Source of the DNA: Runella sp. SP2
Lineage (GTDB): Bacteria; Bacteroidota; Bacteroidia; Cytophagales; Spirosomataceae
Assembly (NCBI RefSeq): GCF_003711225.1
Contig: NZ_CP031030.1
Span: 4,526,001-4,590,000 of the forward strand
DNA: 64,000 bases
Reading direction: 5' to 3'
Part shown: positions 1-8,987 of the stretch, piece by piece
How positions within the stretch are numbered: position 1 is the stretch's first letter
Layout: each line of letters begins with the position of its first letter
Position numbers and translations under genes: made by a program
The notes under the pieces: model-generated
What the model saw: the letters and a program-made list of their open reading frames with translations, nothing else
The model's database searches: none
Told to the model about the DNA's origin: nothing

Positions 1-448
1 CTTCAAAACTATTGAGAAAATCAAGGGCTGAGTGTTTTACATTGGGTGCAAAACGAGTCAAAAAATCCAAGAATGCTTCGGGAGAAGGATATTGGCTGTA
101 CAAATCCACCGCTTGTTTTAACTCATACATCTCATAAAAATTAATCGCTGAGTAAAGAAAACCTGCGCCGATGCCCGTAATAAAGTAAAACATCACAAAG
201 CGTTTGGGGCCAAGAACGTGTTGTTCGAGCAGCGGGCCAAAGAAAAACAATCCAAGCATGTTGCTAAACAAGTGCCCTACGTTTCCGTGCAAAAACATGT
301 ACGTGACAAATTGGTGCGGCTTAAAACTAGGCCCAGTGACTGGGTAAAGCGCAAACAAATTCTCAATGAGGGGATTAAGACTTTGTAAGAAATAAATGAG
401 TACGTTTAGAATAAGTAAATTTCTAACGGTAGGGGTGATGTTAAACAT
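1..448 (-). CDS. Rhomboid-family intramembrane serine protease, partial (C-terminus outside window)
   Basis: Reading from the ATG at 448-446, 149 residues are visible before the window ends. A first hydrophobic helix (about residues 8-25) is followed by the rhomboid second-helix signature His54-xxxx-His59-xxx-Asn63-Met and a further membrane helix near residues 85-102. In this family that His/Asn cluster lines the active site and helps form the oxyanion hole. The catalytic Gly-x-Ser-Gly and the second catalytic His would lie off the left edge, so activity cannot be judged. A hydrophilic stretch of about 45 residues follows the third helix. The start lies 12 nt beyond the end of mutL on the same strand, so the two are probably co-transcribed. 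Confidence 0.85.
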   Translation of the reverse strand, partial: MFNITPTVRNLLILNVLIYFLQSLNPLIENLFALYPVTGPSFKPHQFVTYMFLHGNVGHLFSNMLGLFFFGPLLEQHVLGPKRFVMFYFITGIGAGFLYSAINFYEMYELKQAVDLYSQYPSPEAFLDFLTRFAPNVKHSALDFLNSFE

Positions 449-460
449 GGCTTTCTGGGC

Positions 461-2383
461 TTATTTTAATAAATTAGCTATTTTGTCTAAGGCCAAGATG
501 GAGAAAATTGGTTCGCCAGTTGGAGTGTAATTGGGATTAGACGAGACAAAAAGTTGGTTGATAAGTCGTTCCATTTCATCAGAAGAAAGTCGAACCAAAT
601 GCCGCGATGCAAAACGTTTGGCCAAACTTCGGGCAGTTGTTTCGGCACGGTTGAGTTGAAGGTCGGCATAGCTTTGACGGAGTTGTTCGGTCAGTTCTTC
701 AAAAACCTTTTGCGCATCTTCGGCAGGAAAATCAGTTGGCATACTTCTCACCACAAGCGTATCGGGGCCTAAGGAGTCAAAATCAAACCCAAGAGCCAAA
801 ATCTCATCCCGCATTTCGAGGATAAGCGGCACATCAGCCAACGGTAAACGAACCGTAATTGGAAACAGAAGTTGTTGCGAAACGGCGGTTGGGGAATCGA
901 GTTGCTTGAGGTATCGGTCATAAAGCACTCGCTCGTAAGCAGCTCGCTGGTCGATGAGCATCATGCCCGATTTGACCGATGACACAATGTAACGATTTTG
1001 GATTTGAACGGCCAAACGGCGATTTTGGAGTTCTTCGTCTTCTTTGATTTGGACGTCATTGGCGCGGCTGCCCAGCGTTGGGCTTGACGCAGACGGCGCT
1101 GTTGGGATAAATTCGTCTTCTTCTCCCAAATCGAGCGTGGCCTGCACAGGCGTGGGGTCTGTTTTCTGGAATCCTTCAAACAATTTATCCCAATTGGCGA
1201 GGTTTGACTCTTCCCTCGGCGTTTTGCTCGGCGGGGAGTAAGAAGAAGCGAAAGAACCACCACTGTTATCACTACCTAAGCTTGGACTACTCTCTCGGGA
1301 AGAGGGCATAGACAGCGGCTTGGTGGGAGTAGCACGCGACGGCAACGGGCTCAAAAAATTGACGTTTGAGTCAAAATCAATCGAATGTGAAAGGTGGTTG
1401 ACACTAATTGCTTTTCGGACAGCGGCCATCAACAGGGCATAAACCGACCGCTCATCGTCAAATTTTATTTCGGTTTTGGTTGGGTGAATGTTGATGTCAA
1501 TGTGCGACGGGTCAAGGTCGAGGTGAAGCACATAAAAAGGATGACTACCTTCATTGATGGTACCTTCGTAGGCCGACAACACCGCGTGGTGCAAATAATT
1601 ATGTTTTACATATCGGTCGTTGACAAAAAAGAACTGCTCCCCCCTCGTTTTACGGGCAAATTCGGGTTTCCCAATGTAACCTTTTACGGTCACAAAAGGG
1701 GTTTCTTCTTGGCAATTAATGATATTCTCACGGTAGTTTTTCCCGAACATATCCACGATACGGCGGCTAATTTTACCCGAATACAAATTATAAATCTCAG
1801 TATCGTTGTGGTAGAGCGACAAGCTTACTTCGGGATGAGCGAGGGAAACTCGCTGGAACTCGTCGAGGATATGACGCATTTCTACCGAGTTGGTTTTGAG
1901 GAAGTTGCGGCGAGCTGGTACGTTAAAAAACAGGTTTTTTACCAGAATGTTTGTTCCTGGCAAACACGCCACCGACTCCTGAGACTTTAAATCAGACCCT
2001 TCGATACGCAATAGCACCCCTACTTCGTCGGCAGCACGACGTGTGCGCATTTCCACTTGAGCCACCGCCGCAATAGACGCCAACGCTTCTCCGCGAAACC
2101 CCATCGTCCGAATTCGGAATAAATCGTCGGCAGTACGAATTTTAGAAGTAGCGTGTCGTTCAAAACTCATGCGGGCGTCGGTTTCAGACATACCAACACC
2201 GTCGTCGATGATTTGAATGAGCGTGCGGCCCGCATCACGAATGATTACTTGTATATTTTTAGCCTGTGCGTCGATGGCATTTTCCAACAATTCTTTTACG
2301 ACAGAAGCAGGCCGTTGAACTACTTCTCCCGCAGCAATTTGGTTGGCGATGGCATCAGGAAGCAGGCGAATTATATCTTGCAT
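461..2383 (-). CDS. mutL: DNA mismatch repair protein MutL
   Basis: This 640-residue protein is the mismatch-repair matchmaker that links MutS to downstream nicking and excision. The N-terminal GHKL ATPase is clear: the ELLENAIDA motif at residues 31-39, a DDGVGM motif, and GFRGEALASI near residue 95. A poorly conserved Ser/Pro-rich linker (about 345-440) leads to the C-terminal dimerisation domain. The usual nicking motif DQHA(X)2E(X)4E reads D478-Q-R480-A-A-Y-E484-R-V-L-Y-D489, so the His and the last Glu are changed. The zinc-site word CPHGRP reads P-T-G-E-P (621-625). The nuclease site therefore looks degenerate. It lies directly upstream of the rhomboid gene. Confidence 0.97.
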   Translation of the reverse strand: MQDIIRLLPDAIANQIAAGEVVQRPASVVKELLENAIDAQAKNIQVIIRDAGRTLIQIIDDGVGMSETDARMSFERHATSKIRTADDLFRIRTMGFRGEALASIAAVAQVEMRTRRAADEVGVLLRIEGSDLKSQESVACLPGTNILVKNLFFNVPARRNFLKTNSVEMRHILDEFQRVSLAHPEVSLSLYHNDTEIYNLYSGKISRRIVDMFGKNYRENIINCQEETPFVTVKGYIGKPEFARKTRGEQFFFVNDRYVKHNYLHHAVLSAYEGTINEGSHPFYVLHLDLDPSHIDINIHPTKTEIKFDDERSVYALLMAAVRKAISVNHLSHSIDFDSNVNFLSPLPSRATPTKPLSMPSSRESSPSLGSDNSGGSFASSYSPPSKTPREESNLANWDKLFEGFQKTDPTPVQATLDLGEEDEFIPTAPSASSPTLGSRANDVQIKEDEELQNRRLAVQIQNRYIVSSVKSGMMLIDQRAAYERVLYDRYLKQLDSPTAVSQQLLFPITVRLPLADVPLILEMRDEILALGFDFDSLGPDTLVVRSMPTDFPAEDAQKVFEELTEQLRQSYADLQLNRAETTARSLAKRFASRHLVRLSSDEMERLINQLFVSSNPNYTPTGEPIFSILALDKIANLLK

Positions 2384-2590
2384 ATCGAGCGTTGACTTTC
2401 AAGAATAGATAACAATATAACACAGCAAAAACGTTTACCAGATGTCATTTTGTTGAAAAAAAATATATCCTAAAAACAAATCGAAAAAAAATTGGTTTTT
2501 ATCATTAAAAAAACAAATATTTGAACTTTGCGTAGATAATAACCTGTGAGCTTACTATTCTTTAACAAAAAAACACCCCGTAAAAAAAGT

Positions 2591-2607
2591 TTGGCACGCT
2601 GTTTGTA
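2591..2607 (+). promoter_or_regulatory. Sigma-54-type promoter (-24/-12)
   Basis: TTGGCACG (2591-2598), four spacer bases, then TTGTA (2603-2607). The consensus is TGGCACG-N4-TTGCW, so the -24 half is perfect and only the C of the -12 GC is changed. Transcription would start near 2618, about 58 nt before the ATG at 2676. It is the only good match I saw in an intergenic region. A sigma-54 activator is encoded at 32113-33276. Confidence 0.55.
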
Positions 2608-2675
2608 AGAGGGCTTAAATAGACGCCTAATGACCTCTACGTTAAACAGTTGTTAAACATTAATAACCCTTCGAA

Positions 2676-2852
2676 ATGAAAAAGCCTAACCTACACTTAG
2701 TTTTTCAATGGCTTATTTTTCTGCCAGTTATCTTGCCTCTGTGCATTGTGTTTGGAGCTATCCAAGGAGTCGTCAATACGGTTGAACAGATGGCCCACCA
2801 AATGTGGACTGATGTATCAACCACTGACAAAGTTGAAACCTCCGATTTATGA
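2676..2852 (+). CDS. Small single-span membrane peptide, 58 residues, unknown function
   Basis: A short reading frame begins MKKPNLHLVF and contains one strongly hydrophobic segment (about residues 8-27), followed by a polar acidic tail ending TSDL. I do not recognise a family. It is supported as a gene by the sigma-54-like promoter at 2591-2607, a purine-poor but well spaced leader, and its position alone on the plus strand in an otherwise empty 450-nt gap. Its last 6 bases overlap the end of the convergent gene at 2847-3152, so the two transcripts would be antisense at their 3' ends. A chance ORF remains possible. Confidence 0.5.
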   Translation: MKKPNLHLVFQWLIFLPVILPLCIVFGAIQGVVNTVEQMAHQMWTDVSTTDKVETSDL

Positions 2853-3152
2853 TTTTTTTTGAGAAAATAAGCTTCCAATTCTTTGGAACATTTTCTTCTC
2901 GAATTGTAAAAAAAATAGATACTGACCAAACACCCAACCGTATATCAATAAGACAATTTGGTATAGGGGCAGAATAACAAAAATGTTGAAGCACCAAACC
3001 GCCCATGTTGCTTCAATTCCTAACCATTTGACCATCCAACGCTTGGTGTACATGACCGTAAAGCCAGTACATGCAAATACAAGCAAGATGATCAACACTT
3101 GCCATCCACTTTTAACATTCCACCGTTTCTTTAATTTTTCTATCCAATTCAT
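2847..3152 (-). CDS. Small conserved membrane protein (DUF6787-like)
   Basis: The 101-residue protein starts MNWIEKLKKRWNVKSGWQV, then has two hydrophobic spans (about 18-36 and 53-75) separated by a short loop with an aromatic/basic KRW motif, and ends in a lysine-rich tail. The N-terminal EKLKxRWxxKSxWQ pattern matches, as I recall it, a small Bacteroidota-specific membrane family (DUF6787); that assignment is from memory. No catalytic motif is visible. It is the last gene of the minus-strand run that begins with the TPR protein at 8852 and lies 72 nt after the pseudouridine synthase gene. Its stop overlaps the convergent small peptide gene. Confidence 0.7.
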   Translation of the reverse strand: MNWIEKLKKRWNVKSGWQVLIILLVFACTGFTVMYTKRWMVKWLGIEATWAVWCFNIFVILPLYQIVLLIYGWVFGQYLFFLQFEKKMFQRIGSLFSQKKS

Positions 3153-3224
3153 TGAACGCCCACGTATTGGGTGATGGAGGGTTGTGACTTGTTTTTGGTT
3201 TTTGGGAAAAGATACCCAGAGAGG

Positions 3225-3953
3225 TTACTCGTACAAAAACGGTAGGTGCTCAATACCAATTTCCTCTGGGTCAAGCGATAAAAACTCTTCCCAGAAAGGG
3301 TCATTGGGCAGAGCGGCTCGGCAAAGAATTGACTCCTTTTTGACGGGATGAACAAAAAACAACCGACGGGCGTGTAGGTTGATACTACCGTCGTTGTTGG
3401 CGCGGGCATAGCCGTATTTCAAATCCCCACGAATCGGACATCCAATTGCGGCCAATTGCACCCTAATTTGGTGCGGTCGGCCCGTGATGGGCGTTACTTC
3501 CAACAAAAAGTGCTTATTGATTTCGCCCAAAACGCGGTAATGAAGCTCGGCTTTTTGCGCGTTGGGCACGGGCATGTCGTGGGCTGTAACAAAATTCTTG
3601 GCTTCGTCTTTCACCAACCAATTGGTCAATTTATCTTGACTTTTGGGAGGGCGACGACGAACTACTGCCCAATAGGTTTTTTGAACTTCGCGCTTGCGGA
3701 AAATTTCGTTCATGCGCTCAAGCCCTTTGGAAGTGCGCGCAAAAACAACTAACCCACTCACGGGGCGGTCGAGGCGATGAACGGTTCCCAAAAATACTTC
3801 ACCAGGTTTTTCATACTTTTCCTTGATGTAGTCTTTCACTAATTCCAACAGAGGTACATCGCCTGTGGCATCGCCTTGGACAAGGATACCTGGGGCTTTG
3901 TTGACAACAATGAGGTGGTTGTCTTCGTATATGACATGAAATGGCTTGGCCAT
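3225..3953 (-). CDS. RluA-family RNA pseudouridine synthase
   Basis: The protein converts specific uridines in structured RNA to pseudouridine. The catalytic motif H59-R-L-D62-R-P-V-S-G is intact, with Asp62 as the nucleophile, followed by the family motifs KTYWAVV and GRPHQIRVQLAAIGCPI. At 242 residues it has no N-terminal S4 RNA-binding domain, unlike RluC or RluD, and is closer in build to RluA/TruC-type enzymes. The target base (tRNA or 23S rRNA) cannot be read from sequence. It lies 54 nt downstream of panB in the same direction. Confidence 0.93.
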   Translation of the reverse strand: MAKPFHVIYEDNHLIVVNKAPGILVQGDATGDVPLLELVKDYIKEKYEKPGEVFLGTVHRLDRPVSGLVVFARTSKGLERMNEIFRKREVQKTYWAVVRRRPPKSQDKLTNWLVKDEAKNFVTAHDMPVPNAQKAELHYRVLGEINKHFLLEVTPITGRPHQIRVQLAAIGCPIRGDLKYGYARANNDGSINLHARRLFFVHPVKKESILCRAALPNDPFWEEFLSLDPEEIGIEHLPFLYE

Positions 3954-4007
3954 TGTGATAAAGCGTTTGTGTTAATTAACGGTAACGGATACGAGCGGGG
4001 GATAGTT

Positions 4008-4832
4008 TCAATACGATTCCTTTTCGTTAGGGAAATCGTTGGATTTTACGTCCTTCACGTAGTTCTGAACGGCATCGGTCATGATACCGTGCAAATCGGC
4101 GTAACGGCGCAAAAAGCGCGGTTTAAACTCCTTTGTAATCCCCAACAAATCGTGTAAAACGAGGATTTGGCCGTCGGCATGAGGCCCTGCTCCAATCCCG
4201 ATGGTGGGAATACTTACACTTTGCGATACTTTTTGAGTCAGCGACGCGGGAATTTTTTCCAATACCATGCCAAAACACCCAATTTCATCAAGCATTTGGG
4301 CATCTTGCAAAAGCTTTTCGGCCTCGGCTTCTTCTTTGGCCCGCACGGTATAGGTTCCAAATTTATAAATAGACTGCGGTGTAAGTCCCAAATGCCCCAT
4401 CACAGGCACACCCGCACTGAGGATACGCGTAATAGAATCTTTGATTTCGATGCCACCTTCGACTTTGACTGCATGGGCACCCGACTCTTTCATAATTCGA
4501 ATGGCGGAGTCAAGCGCGGCGCGGGAATTTCCTTGGTAGGAGCCAAAAGGCAAATCGACGACTACAAAAGCCCGTTTTACGGCCCTGACTACGGCTTGGG
4601 CGTGGTAAATCATTTGGTCGAGGGTAATCGGCAAGGTCGTTTCGTGGCCTGCGATGACATTGGAGGCTGAGTCACCCACCAAAATAATGTCAATACCAGC
4701 GGCGTCAACGATGCGAGCCATCGAATAATCGTACGCAGTAAGGGCCGATATTTTCTCGCCCCGGTGCTTCATTTCCTGAATGATGTGGGTCGTTATTCGT
4801 TTTACTTCGACAGAAGATAACTGTGTTGACAT
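4008..4832 (-). CDS. panB: 3-methyl-2-oxobutanoate hydroxymethyltransferase (PanB)
   Basis: The enzyme transfers a hydroxymethyl group from methylenetetrahydrofolate to alpha-ketoisovalerate to give ketopantoate, the first committed step of pantothenate and CoA synthesis. At 274 residues it has normal length. Family signatures are plain: [20 protein letters not shown] near the N-terminus, [12 protein letters not shown] carrying a metal-binding Asp, PFGSYQ, VKVEGG with a metal-binding Glu, GHLGLTPQS and GIGAGP. It is a cytoplasmic TIM-barrel protein. The gene lies 32 nt behind the EnvC-like gene and 54 nt ahead of the pseudouridine synthase gene. No other pan gene is in the window. Confidence 0.97.
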   Translation of the reverse strand: MSTQLSSVEVKRITTHIIQEMKHRGEKISALTAYDYSMARIVDAAGIDIILVGDSASNVIAGHETTLPITLDQMIYHAQAVVRAVKRAFVVVDLPFGSYQGNSRAALDSAIRIMKESGAHAVKVEGGIEIKDSITRILSAGVPVMGHLGLTPQSIYKFGTYTVRAKEEAEAEKLLQDAQMLDEIGCFGMVLEKIPASLTQKVSQSVSIPTIGIGAGPHADGQILVLHDLLGITKEFKPRFLRRYADLHGIMTDAVQNYVKDVKSNDFPNEKESY

Positions 4833-4864
4833 AGCAAATTATTATACGATTTTTGGGAGTACTA

Positions 4865-6256
4865 CTAACGAGGACGAAGCCACGGTTCGGGGTTGAGGCG
4901 ATTGGCTTTGTTGTTATTTAATTTCCAAATCTGAAAGTTAACTTCTGAAATTCCTTCACCATCCGTGGCGACCACCCCAATAACGTCACGCGCTTTTAAA
5001 CGTTGACCAGGTTGAACGTTGACACTTTTCAGCTTTGCATAAACGGTGTAAAAGTCGCCGTGTTGAACGAGCACCACGTTTTTCATCAAATATTGGTTCT
5101 CAATTCCTAAAACGACTCCATCAAATACGGATTTAACGGCCTCACCTGCTTTTGTTTGAATGTCGATTCCGTGGTTTTCTTGGTTGACATTTTTCATTAC
5201 TTCTTTGGTCCCAAAACCATCAGAAATAAACCCTGGCACGGGCCAAGGTAGGCGACCACGGTTGGCAGCAAAAGAGGATGCAAGCTTTACTTCGGCCTCA
5301 TTCATCCCGCTTTCATTCACTTCTTCGACTTCTCTTTCTTTTTTCGGCTCGGGTTTGCTTTCTGGTTCGGCTTTGGCTACCTCGTTGTTTTCACGGGGTT
5401 TTTCGGTAGGTTTGTTACGGGCGGCTTCTCGTTCAGCCCGTTCGCGCTCAGCGCGTTCGGCTTTTTCGCGGTTGGCTCGTTCGCGCGCAGCAACACGGGC
5501 GCGCTCACGGCGTTCTTCGATTTCTCGCTGAATGATGCGGGTCAAGGCATTTTCAAGTTGTTTGTTGGCTTTCCGTACTTCCGATACTTCGGCGATAATT
5601 TCTTTTTCGCGACCGCTCAATTCCTTTACAACTTTGTCTTGCTCGCCTTTTAATTGTTCCAAATTTTTGCCTTCCGCAATTCGCGATTGAAGGGCGTTCT
5701 CTTGGTCTTTCTTTTTGTTAGAAATGCTCGTTGATTTAGAAATCATCAACGCTTGCACTTTTTTCATTTCTTTGACCTGCTTTTCTCGCTCGTCAGTGTA
5801 TTGTTTTAAGTATTTATAACGAATCAAAAACTGATTAAAAGTAGGTGCCGAAAACAAGAAACTAAGCTCACTAAGGCTATTGTTGCGTTTGGCGGCGTTA
5901 TAAATCATCTTTGCATACTCTTCGCGAAGTTTTGAGAGGTCTTTGTCAAGCTCCAATTTTGCTTTTTGCAACTCGCTCAACTCATTGTCCATCAATTTAA
6001 GGTCTTCATTGATGAGTTCCACCTTGCGATTTTGGGCATTAATTTGCTGCTTGATGGCCTTGAGCTGCCCCAAACTAGCACGTTTTTGCTCCGTTGTTTT
6101 TTTCAACACCCCCTGAAGTTCTTGCAAGCGTTCGAGGTTTTCGCGTTTTTCTTTCTCTAGTTGTTGGCGGCTTTTTTGGGCAAATCCCTGAAGACTTGCT
6201 GCGAATAACCCAACAATCAAAAAAGAAGTAAAACGTATTCTATAAATGGCATTCAT
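4865..6256 (-). CDS. EnvC-like murein hydrolase activator, degenerate M23/LytM domain
   Basis: Architecture: signal peptide (about 1-26), a long charged coiled coil (about 28-250), an Arg/Glu-rich low-complexity stretch (about 245-320) and a C-terminal LytM/M23 domain (about 340-463) ending in the EnvC-like word NPEPWL. Active M23 enzymes carry H-x-G-x-D and H-x-H zinc ligands. Here the first is N361-H-G-I-D365 and the last, in YAKL, is Lys408. Zinc ligands are therefore lost, as in E. coli EnvC, which activates periplasmic amidases for septum splitting. The gene follows the DUF4292 gene by 15 nt, and a partner amidase is not in this window. Role inferred from the family. Confidence 0.9.
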   Translation of the reverse strand: MNAIYRIRFTSFLIVGLFAASLQGFAQKSRQQLEKEKRENLERLQELQGVLKKTTEQKRASLGQLKAIKQQINAQNRKVELINEDLKLMDNELSELQKAKLELDKDLSKLREEYAKMIYNAAKRNNSLSELSFLFSAPTFNQFLIRYKYLKQYTDEREKQVKEMKKVQALMISKSTSISNKKKDQENALQSRIAEGKNLEQLKGEQDKVVKELSGREKEIIAEVSEVRKANKQLENALTRIIQREIEERRERARVAARERANREKAERAERERAEREAARNKPTEKPRENNEVAKAEPESKPEPKKEREVEEVNESGMNEAEVKLASSFAANRGRLPWPVPGFISDGFGTKEVMKNVNQENHGIDIQTKAGEAVKSVFDGVVLGIENQYLMKNVVLVQHGDFYTVYAKLKSVNVQPGQRLKARDVIGVVATDGEGISEVNFQIWKLNNNKANRLNPEPWLRPR

Positions 6257-6271
6257 ACAGTGATTTTAGTG

Positions 6272-7126
6272 TTAGTTTCGTTCGTATTTGGCGGGAATAC
6301 TGAACGGAAAGCTCAAGGGTTTTTCGCTCAACTCAACTTTTTGGTGCTTAATCCGAAACACCGTTTGGTAGCGTTGTTGGTCTTTTTTTGACTCGTAATC
6401 CAACTCAATCAAGCTGGTGTAAGGAAATAAATAATTATTGAGCTGCGTAAAATCTTCGTAGTCGAGCGTAAGGGAGTTTTTGGTGGGCTGCTCAGTCACC
6501 AACAGCTTTTTCAAGCGGCGATTTTGCTCACCAATGTAATTTTCGAGGGAAATTTTACCTTCGTCTTGGCGAAGCATAAAGTAGTCTTTTTCTTTTTTGA
6601 AGCGTTGGCCTGGTTTCTTCGGAATGGGCATATTCCCCACCAAAATCGACTGAATGAGGTCAAAGCTTAGCTGAAAATTAAACTGCTGACTCAGTCCTGC
6701 AAAGTCATACAAATACACTTTTTTGTTGTAACGATCCACAATTTTGATGGAATCTCTGGTAATAATACCCCGTACAACTTCAATGGGACCTTTAGAAACT
6801 TGCAACCAAAGCAAACTGTCTTTGCGCATTCGCATAGTCACACTGGCGTCGTCAATTTCTTGATCTTTACTCTTAAACGAGATTTTCGATTTGGCACTCA
6901 AATATCGAAAATCAACATTTTCGATATTGATTTTAATATCTTCATGTTCAACGACTGGCTTAACGGCAATTGCGGTATCCTTCTTAGGTTGAACGATGGT
7001 ATCTACTTTTACGACAGCAATGCTATCGGTGGGGATACTTTGCTGGCTTTTTTGTCGTTGGCGATGGCACGACGACAAGCCTGCAAAGAGCGTAATTCCC
7101 ACAAAAAACAACCAATTGAGCTTCAT
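6272..7126 (-). CDS. DUF4292 lipoprotein
   Basis: This 284-residue protein has an N-terminal signal ending in the lipobox L-S-S-C (Cys20), so it should be lipid-anchored. The body is rich in beta-strand-like patterns around conserved words such as KGPIEVVRGIITRDS and YLFPYTSLIELDYE; the fold resembles the outer-membrane lipoprotein carrier (LolA/LolB-like) group to which DUF4292 is thought to be related. Function is not established. It sits between a TPR protein gene (10 nt upstream) and the EnvC-like gene (15 nt downstream), which suggests a shared role in envelope maintenance or cell separation. Confidence 0.85.
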   Translation of the reverse strand: MKLNWLFFVGITLFAGLSSCHRQRQKSQQSIPTDSIAVVKVDTIVQPKKDTAIAVKPVVEHEDIKINIENVDFRYLSAKSKISFKSKDQEIDDASVTMRMRKDSLLWLQVSKGPIEVVRGIITRDSIKIVDRYNKKVYLYDFAGLSQQFNFQLSFDLIQSILVGNMPIPKKPGQRFKKEKDYFMLRQDEGKISLENYIGEQNRRLKKLLVTEQPTKNSLTLDYEDFTQLNNYLFPYTSLIELDYESKKDQQRYQTVFRIKHQKVELSEKPLSFPFSIPAKYERN

Positions 7127-7136
7127 TCCTTTGTTT

Positions 7137-8852
7137 TTATTCTATCAACTGTCCTGTTGCAATTTTTTTATCTATTTGTTGGCTGTTTTCTCCCATGCTT
7201 TTGGCCTTTTTCCATTGTTCGACGGCCTTTTCTTTTTCCCCGAGTTGGTACAACACGTCCCCATAATGCTCTACAATGGTACCACTTACCTTGTTATTAC
7301 TTTCAATGGCCTTTTCGAGATAAGTACGGGCATTTTTGTAGTCTTTCATTACGTAGAGTACCCAAGCATAAGTATCCAAATAAGTGGCATTGGTAGGATG
7401 GCGTTCCACCACGCTCGCGGCCATTTCTTTGGCGCGTTCAAGCTTATCTTTACGAAGCGATAAGAAATAGCTGTAATTATTCAGTACGTGGTCGTTTTTA
7501 GGGTCAATTTTGAGGGCTGCTTCGTACGAGTCATCCGATTTGGCATACTCGCTGAGCCCGTGGTAGGCATCTCCAAGCTGAGCCAAAATAGCGCCTTGCA
7601 AGTCTTTATTTTCGCTCGTCAACTTTTGCGCTTCTTCCAAAGCGTCAACGGCTTGTTGGTACTGTTTTTTAACCAAATGCGCCGAGCCGTTTGAGTACCA
7701 AAAAAGTCCTTGATTCGGAAAAGTTTCAATGGCCCGTTCGGAGTGGGCAATAAGGCTGTCCAATTGATTCAAATCACTGTCTAATTGAAGCACTGCCCCC
7801 CAGACTTCGTACATCGACGGGTTGATTCGAGCCGCTTTCATGTAGGCGTCACGCGCTTCGGCTTTGCGGTCGGCTTTGGCAAGGAGGTCGGCATACACCA
7901 CGTAAGCTCGCATGTCTTTGGAGTGCGCTTTGACAATTTCGGCGGCACGATTGAGCACTTCTTGGCGCGTGGCCTCGTCTTTAGCTTCGCGTAAAAGCCC
8001 TACCAATGCTTGCATTTTGGTATCGATGTCGGCATTGGGGTTATTAAACATTTGTCCCATTTGCTGATCAGCGGCCTTGTTATCTCCATTTTGGCGGTAA
8101 ATTTCGGCCAACATCATGCGTGCATCGCCTTGGTCGGGATTGATTTTAAGCGCTTTTTCGAGTTGTTCCTGGGCCTCTTTGGGGCGTTTACCCATAATAA
8201 GCAACTGCGCCAACTCCACTACATATTGCGCTTCAGTGGGCTCGGCATTGATGAGTTTGTTGGCTTCGTCAATGGCCTTGTTGGGTTTATCTAATTTCAG
8301 ATAAATCCGTTGTTTTTGGTGAATAAGGTCTTCGTCGATGCCCAGCGATTTTTCTACATCGTCGTAAGCCTTGAGGGCTTCTTCGTACTTTTCATCCAAA
8401 ATATATACCGCCGCAAGTTCGAGCCCGTATTCGGCATTTTCAGAATCTTTTCGGATAATGTCTTTGTACAGTTCGGCAGCCTTGCTGTATTTGCGTTGTT
8501 GACTGTAAATTTCGGCTAACTGTATGGTATAAAACGTATTATCTGGTGAAAGTTGGGTTGCTTTTTGGGCATAAATAGCAGCTTCGTCCAAGCGTTCGCG
8601 TTTGAGAAGAACACGCGCTAACTCGTAGTTAATCGCAGGTACGTTAGGGCTCATTTTGAGGGCAGTCCGAAGCACGCTATCAGCCCGCTGGTATTCCTCC
8701 ATCGTAGCGTATTTCATGCCGTCGGCAAGCAAAGATTCTAACTCATATCTTTGCGATTTTTGGGCGTCGGTTTCACCGACAGGTTTATTTTTTTGAGCCA
8801 TCACAAATTGACTCAAAAAAAGGACTACCCAGAGAAAGGATGGATTTTTCAT
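7137..8852 (-). CDS. Secreted tetratricopeptide-repeat protein
   Basis: After a signal peptide (about residues 1-19, ending MAQ) the 571-residue protein is built almost wholly of helical TPR units, recognisable by repeated A-x-x-x-Y/L and P-x-x-A/P spacing, for example APSVPAINYELARVL-type units near 65 and DPKNDHVLNNYSYFL near 450. There is no enzymatic domain. It should act as a periplasmic or outer-membrane scaffold. It is the first gene of the six-gene minus-strand run (7137 back to 2847), with only 10 nt to the DUF4292 gene, so a joint envelope role with the EnvC-like activator is likely. Confidence 0.88.
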   Translation of the reverse strand: MKNPSFLWVVLFLSQFVMAQKNKPVGETDAQKSQRYELESLLADGMKYATMEEYQRADSVLRTALKMSPNVPAINYELARVLLKRERLDEAAIYAQKATQLSPDNTFYTIQLAEIYSQQRKYSKAAELYKDIIRKDSENAEYGLELAAVYILDEKYEEALKAYDDVEKSLGIDEDLIHQKQRIYLKLDKPNKAIDEANKLINAEPTEAQYVVELAQLLIMGKRPKEAQEQLEKALKINPDQGDARMMLAEIYRQNGDNKAADQQMGQMFNNPNADIDTKMQALVGLLREAKDEATRQEVLNRAAEIVKAHSKDMRAYVVYADLLAKADRKAEARDAYMKAARINPSMYEVWGAVLQLDSDLNQLDSLIAHSERAIETFPNQGLFWYSNGSAHLVKKQYQQAVDALEEAQKLTSENKDLQGAILAQLGDAYHGLSEYAKSDDSYEAALKIDPKNDHVLNNYSYFLSLRKDKLERAKEMAASVVERHPTNATYLDTYAWVLYVMKDYKNARTYLEKAIESNNKVSGTIVEHYGDVLYQLGEKEKAVEQWKKAKSMGENSQQIDKKIATGQLIE

Positions 8853-8987
8853 TCGATTAAGAGAATCTCGTTGGCTGGTGCTGTTTAAGGCTCAATCTAT
8901 CATAAAAAACGAGATAAACGAAGCAAAATTGGAAGAATTTAGCCGTTTTACCAAAATTTATGAAAAACCTACCCCAAAATAGGTGTT

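Noticed and set aside
7137-8852. Plus-strand open frames within the TPR gene
   Set aside because: Phe/Gly/Val-rich shadow translations of the TPR frame without family resemblance.
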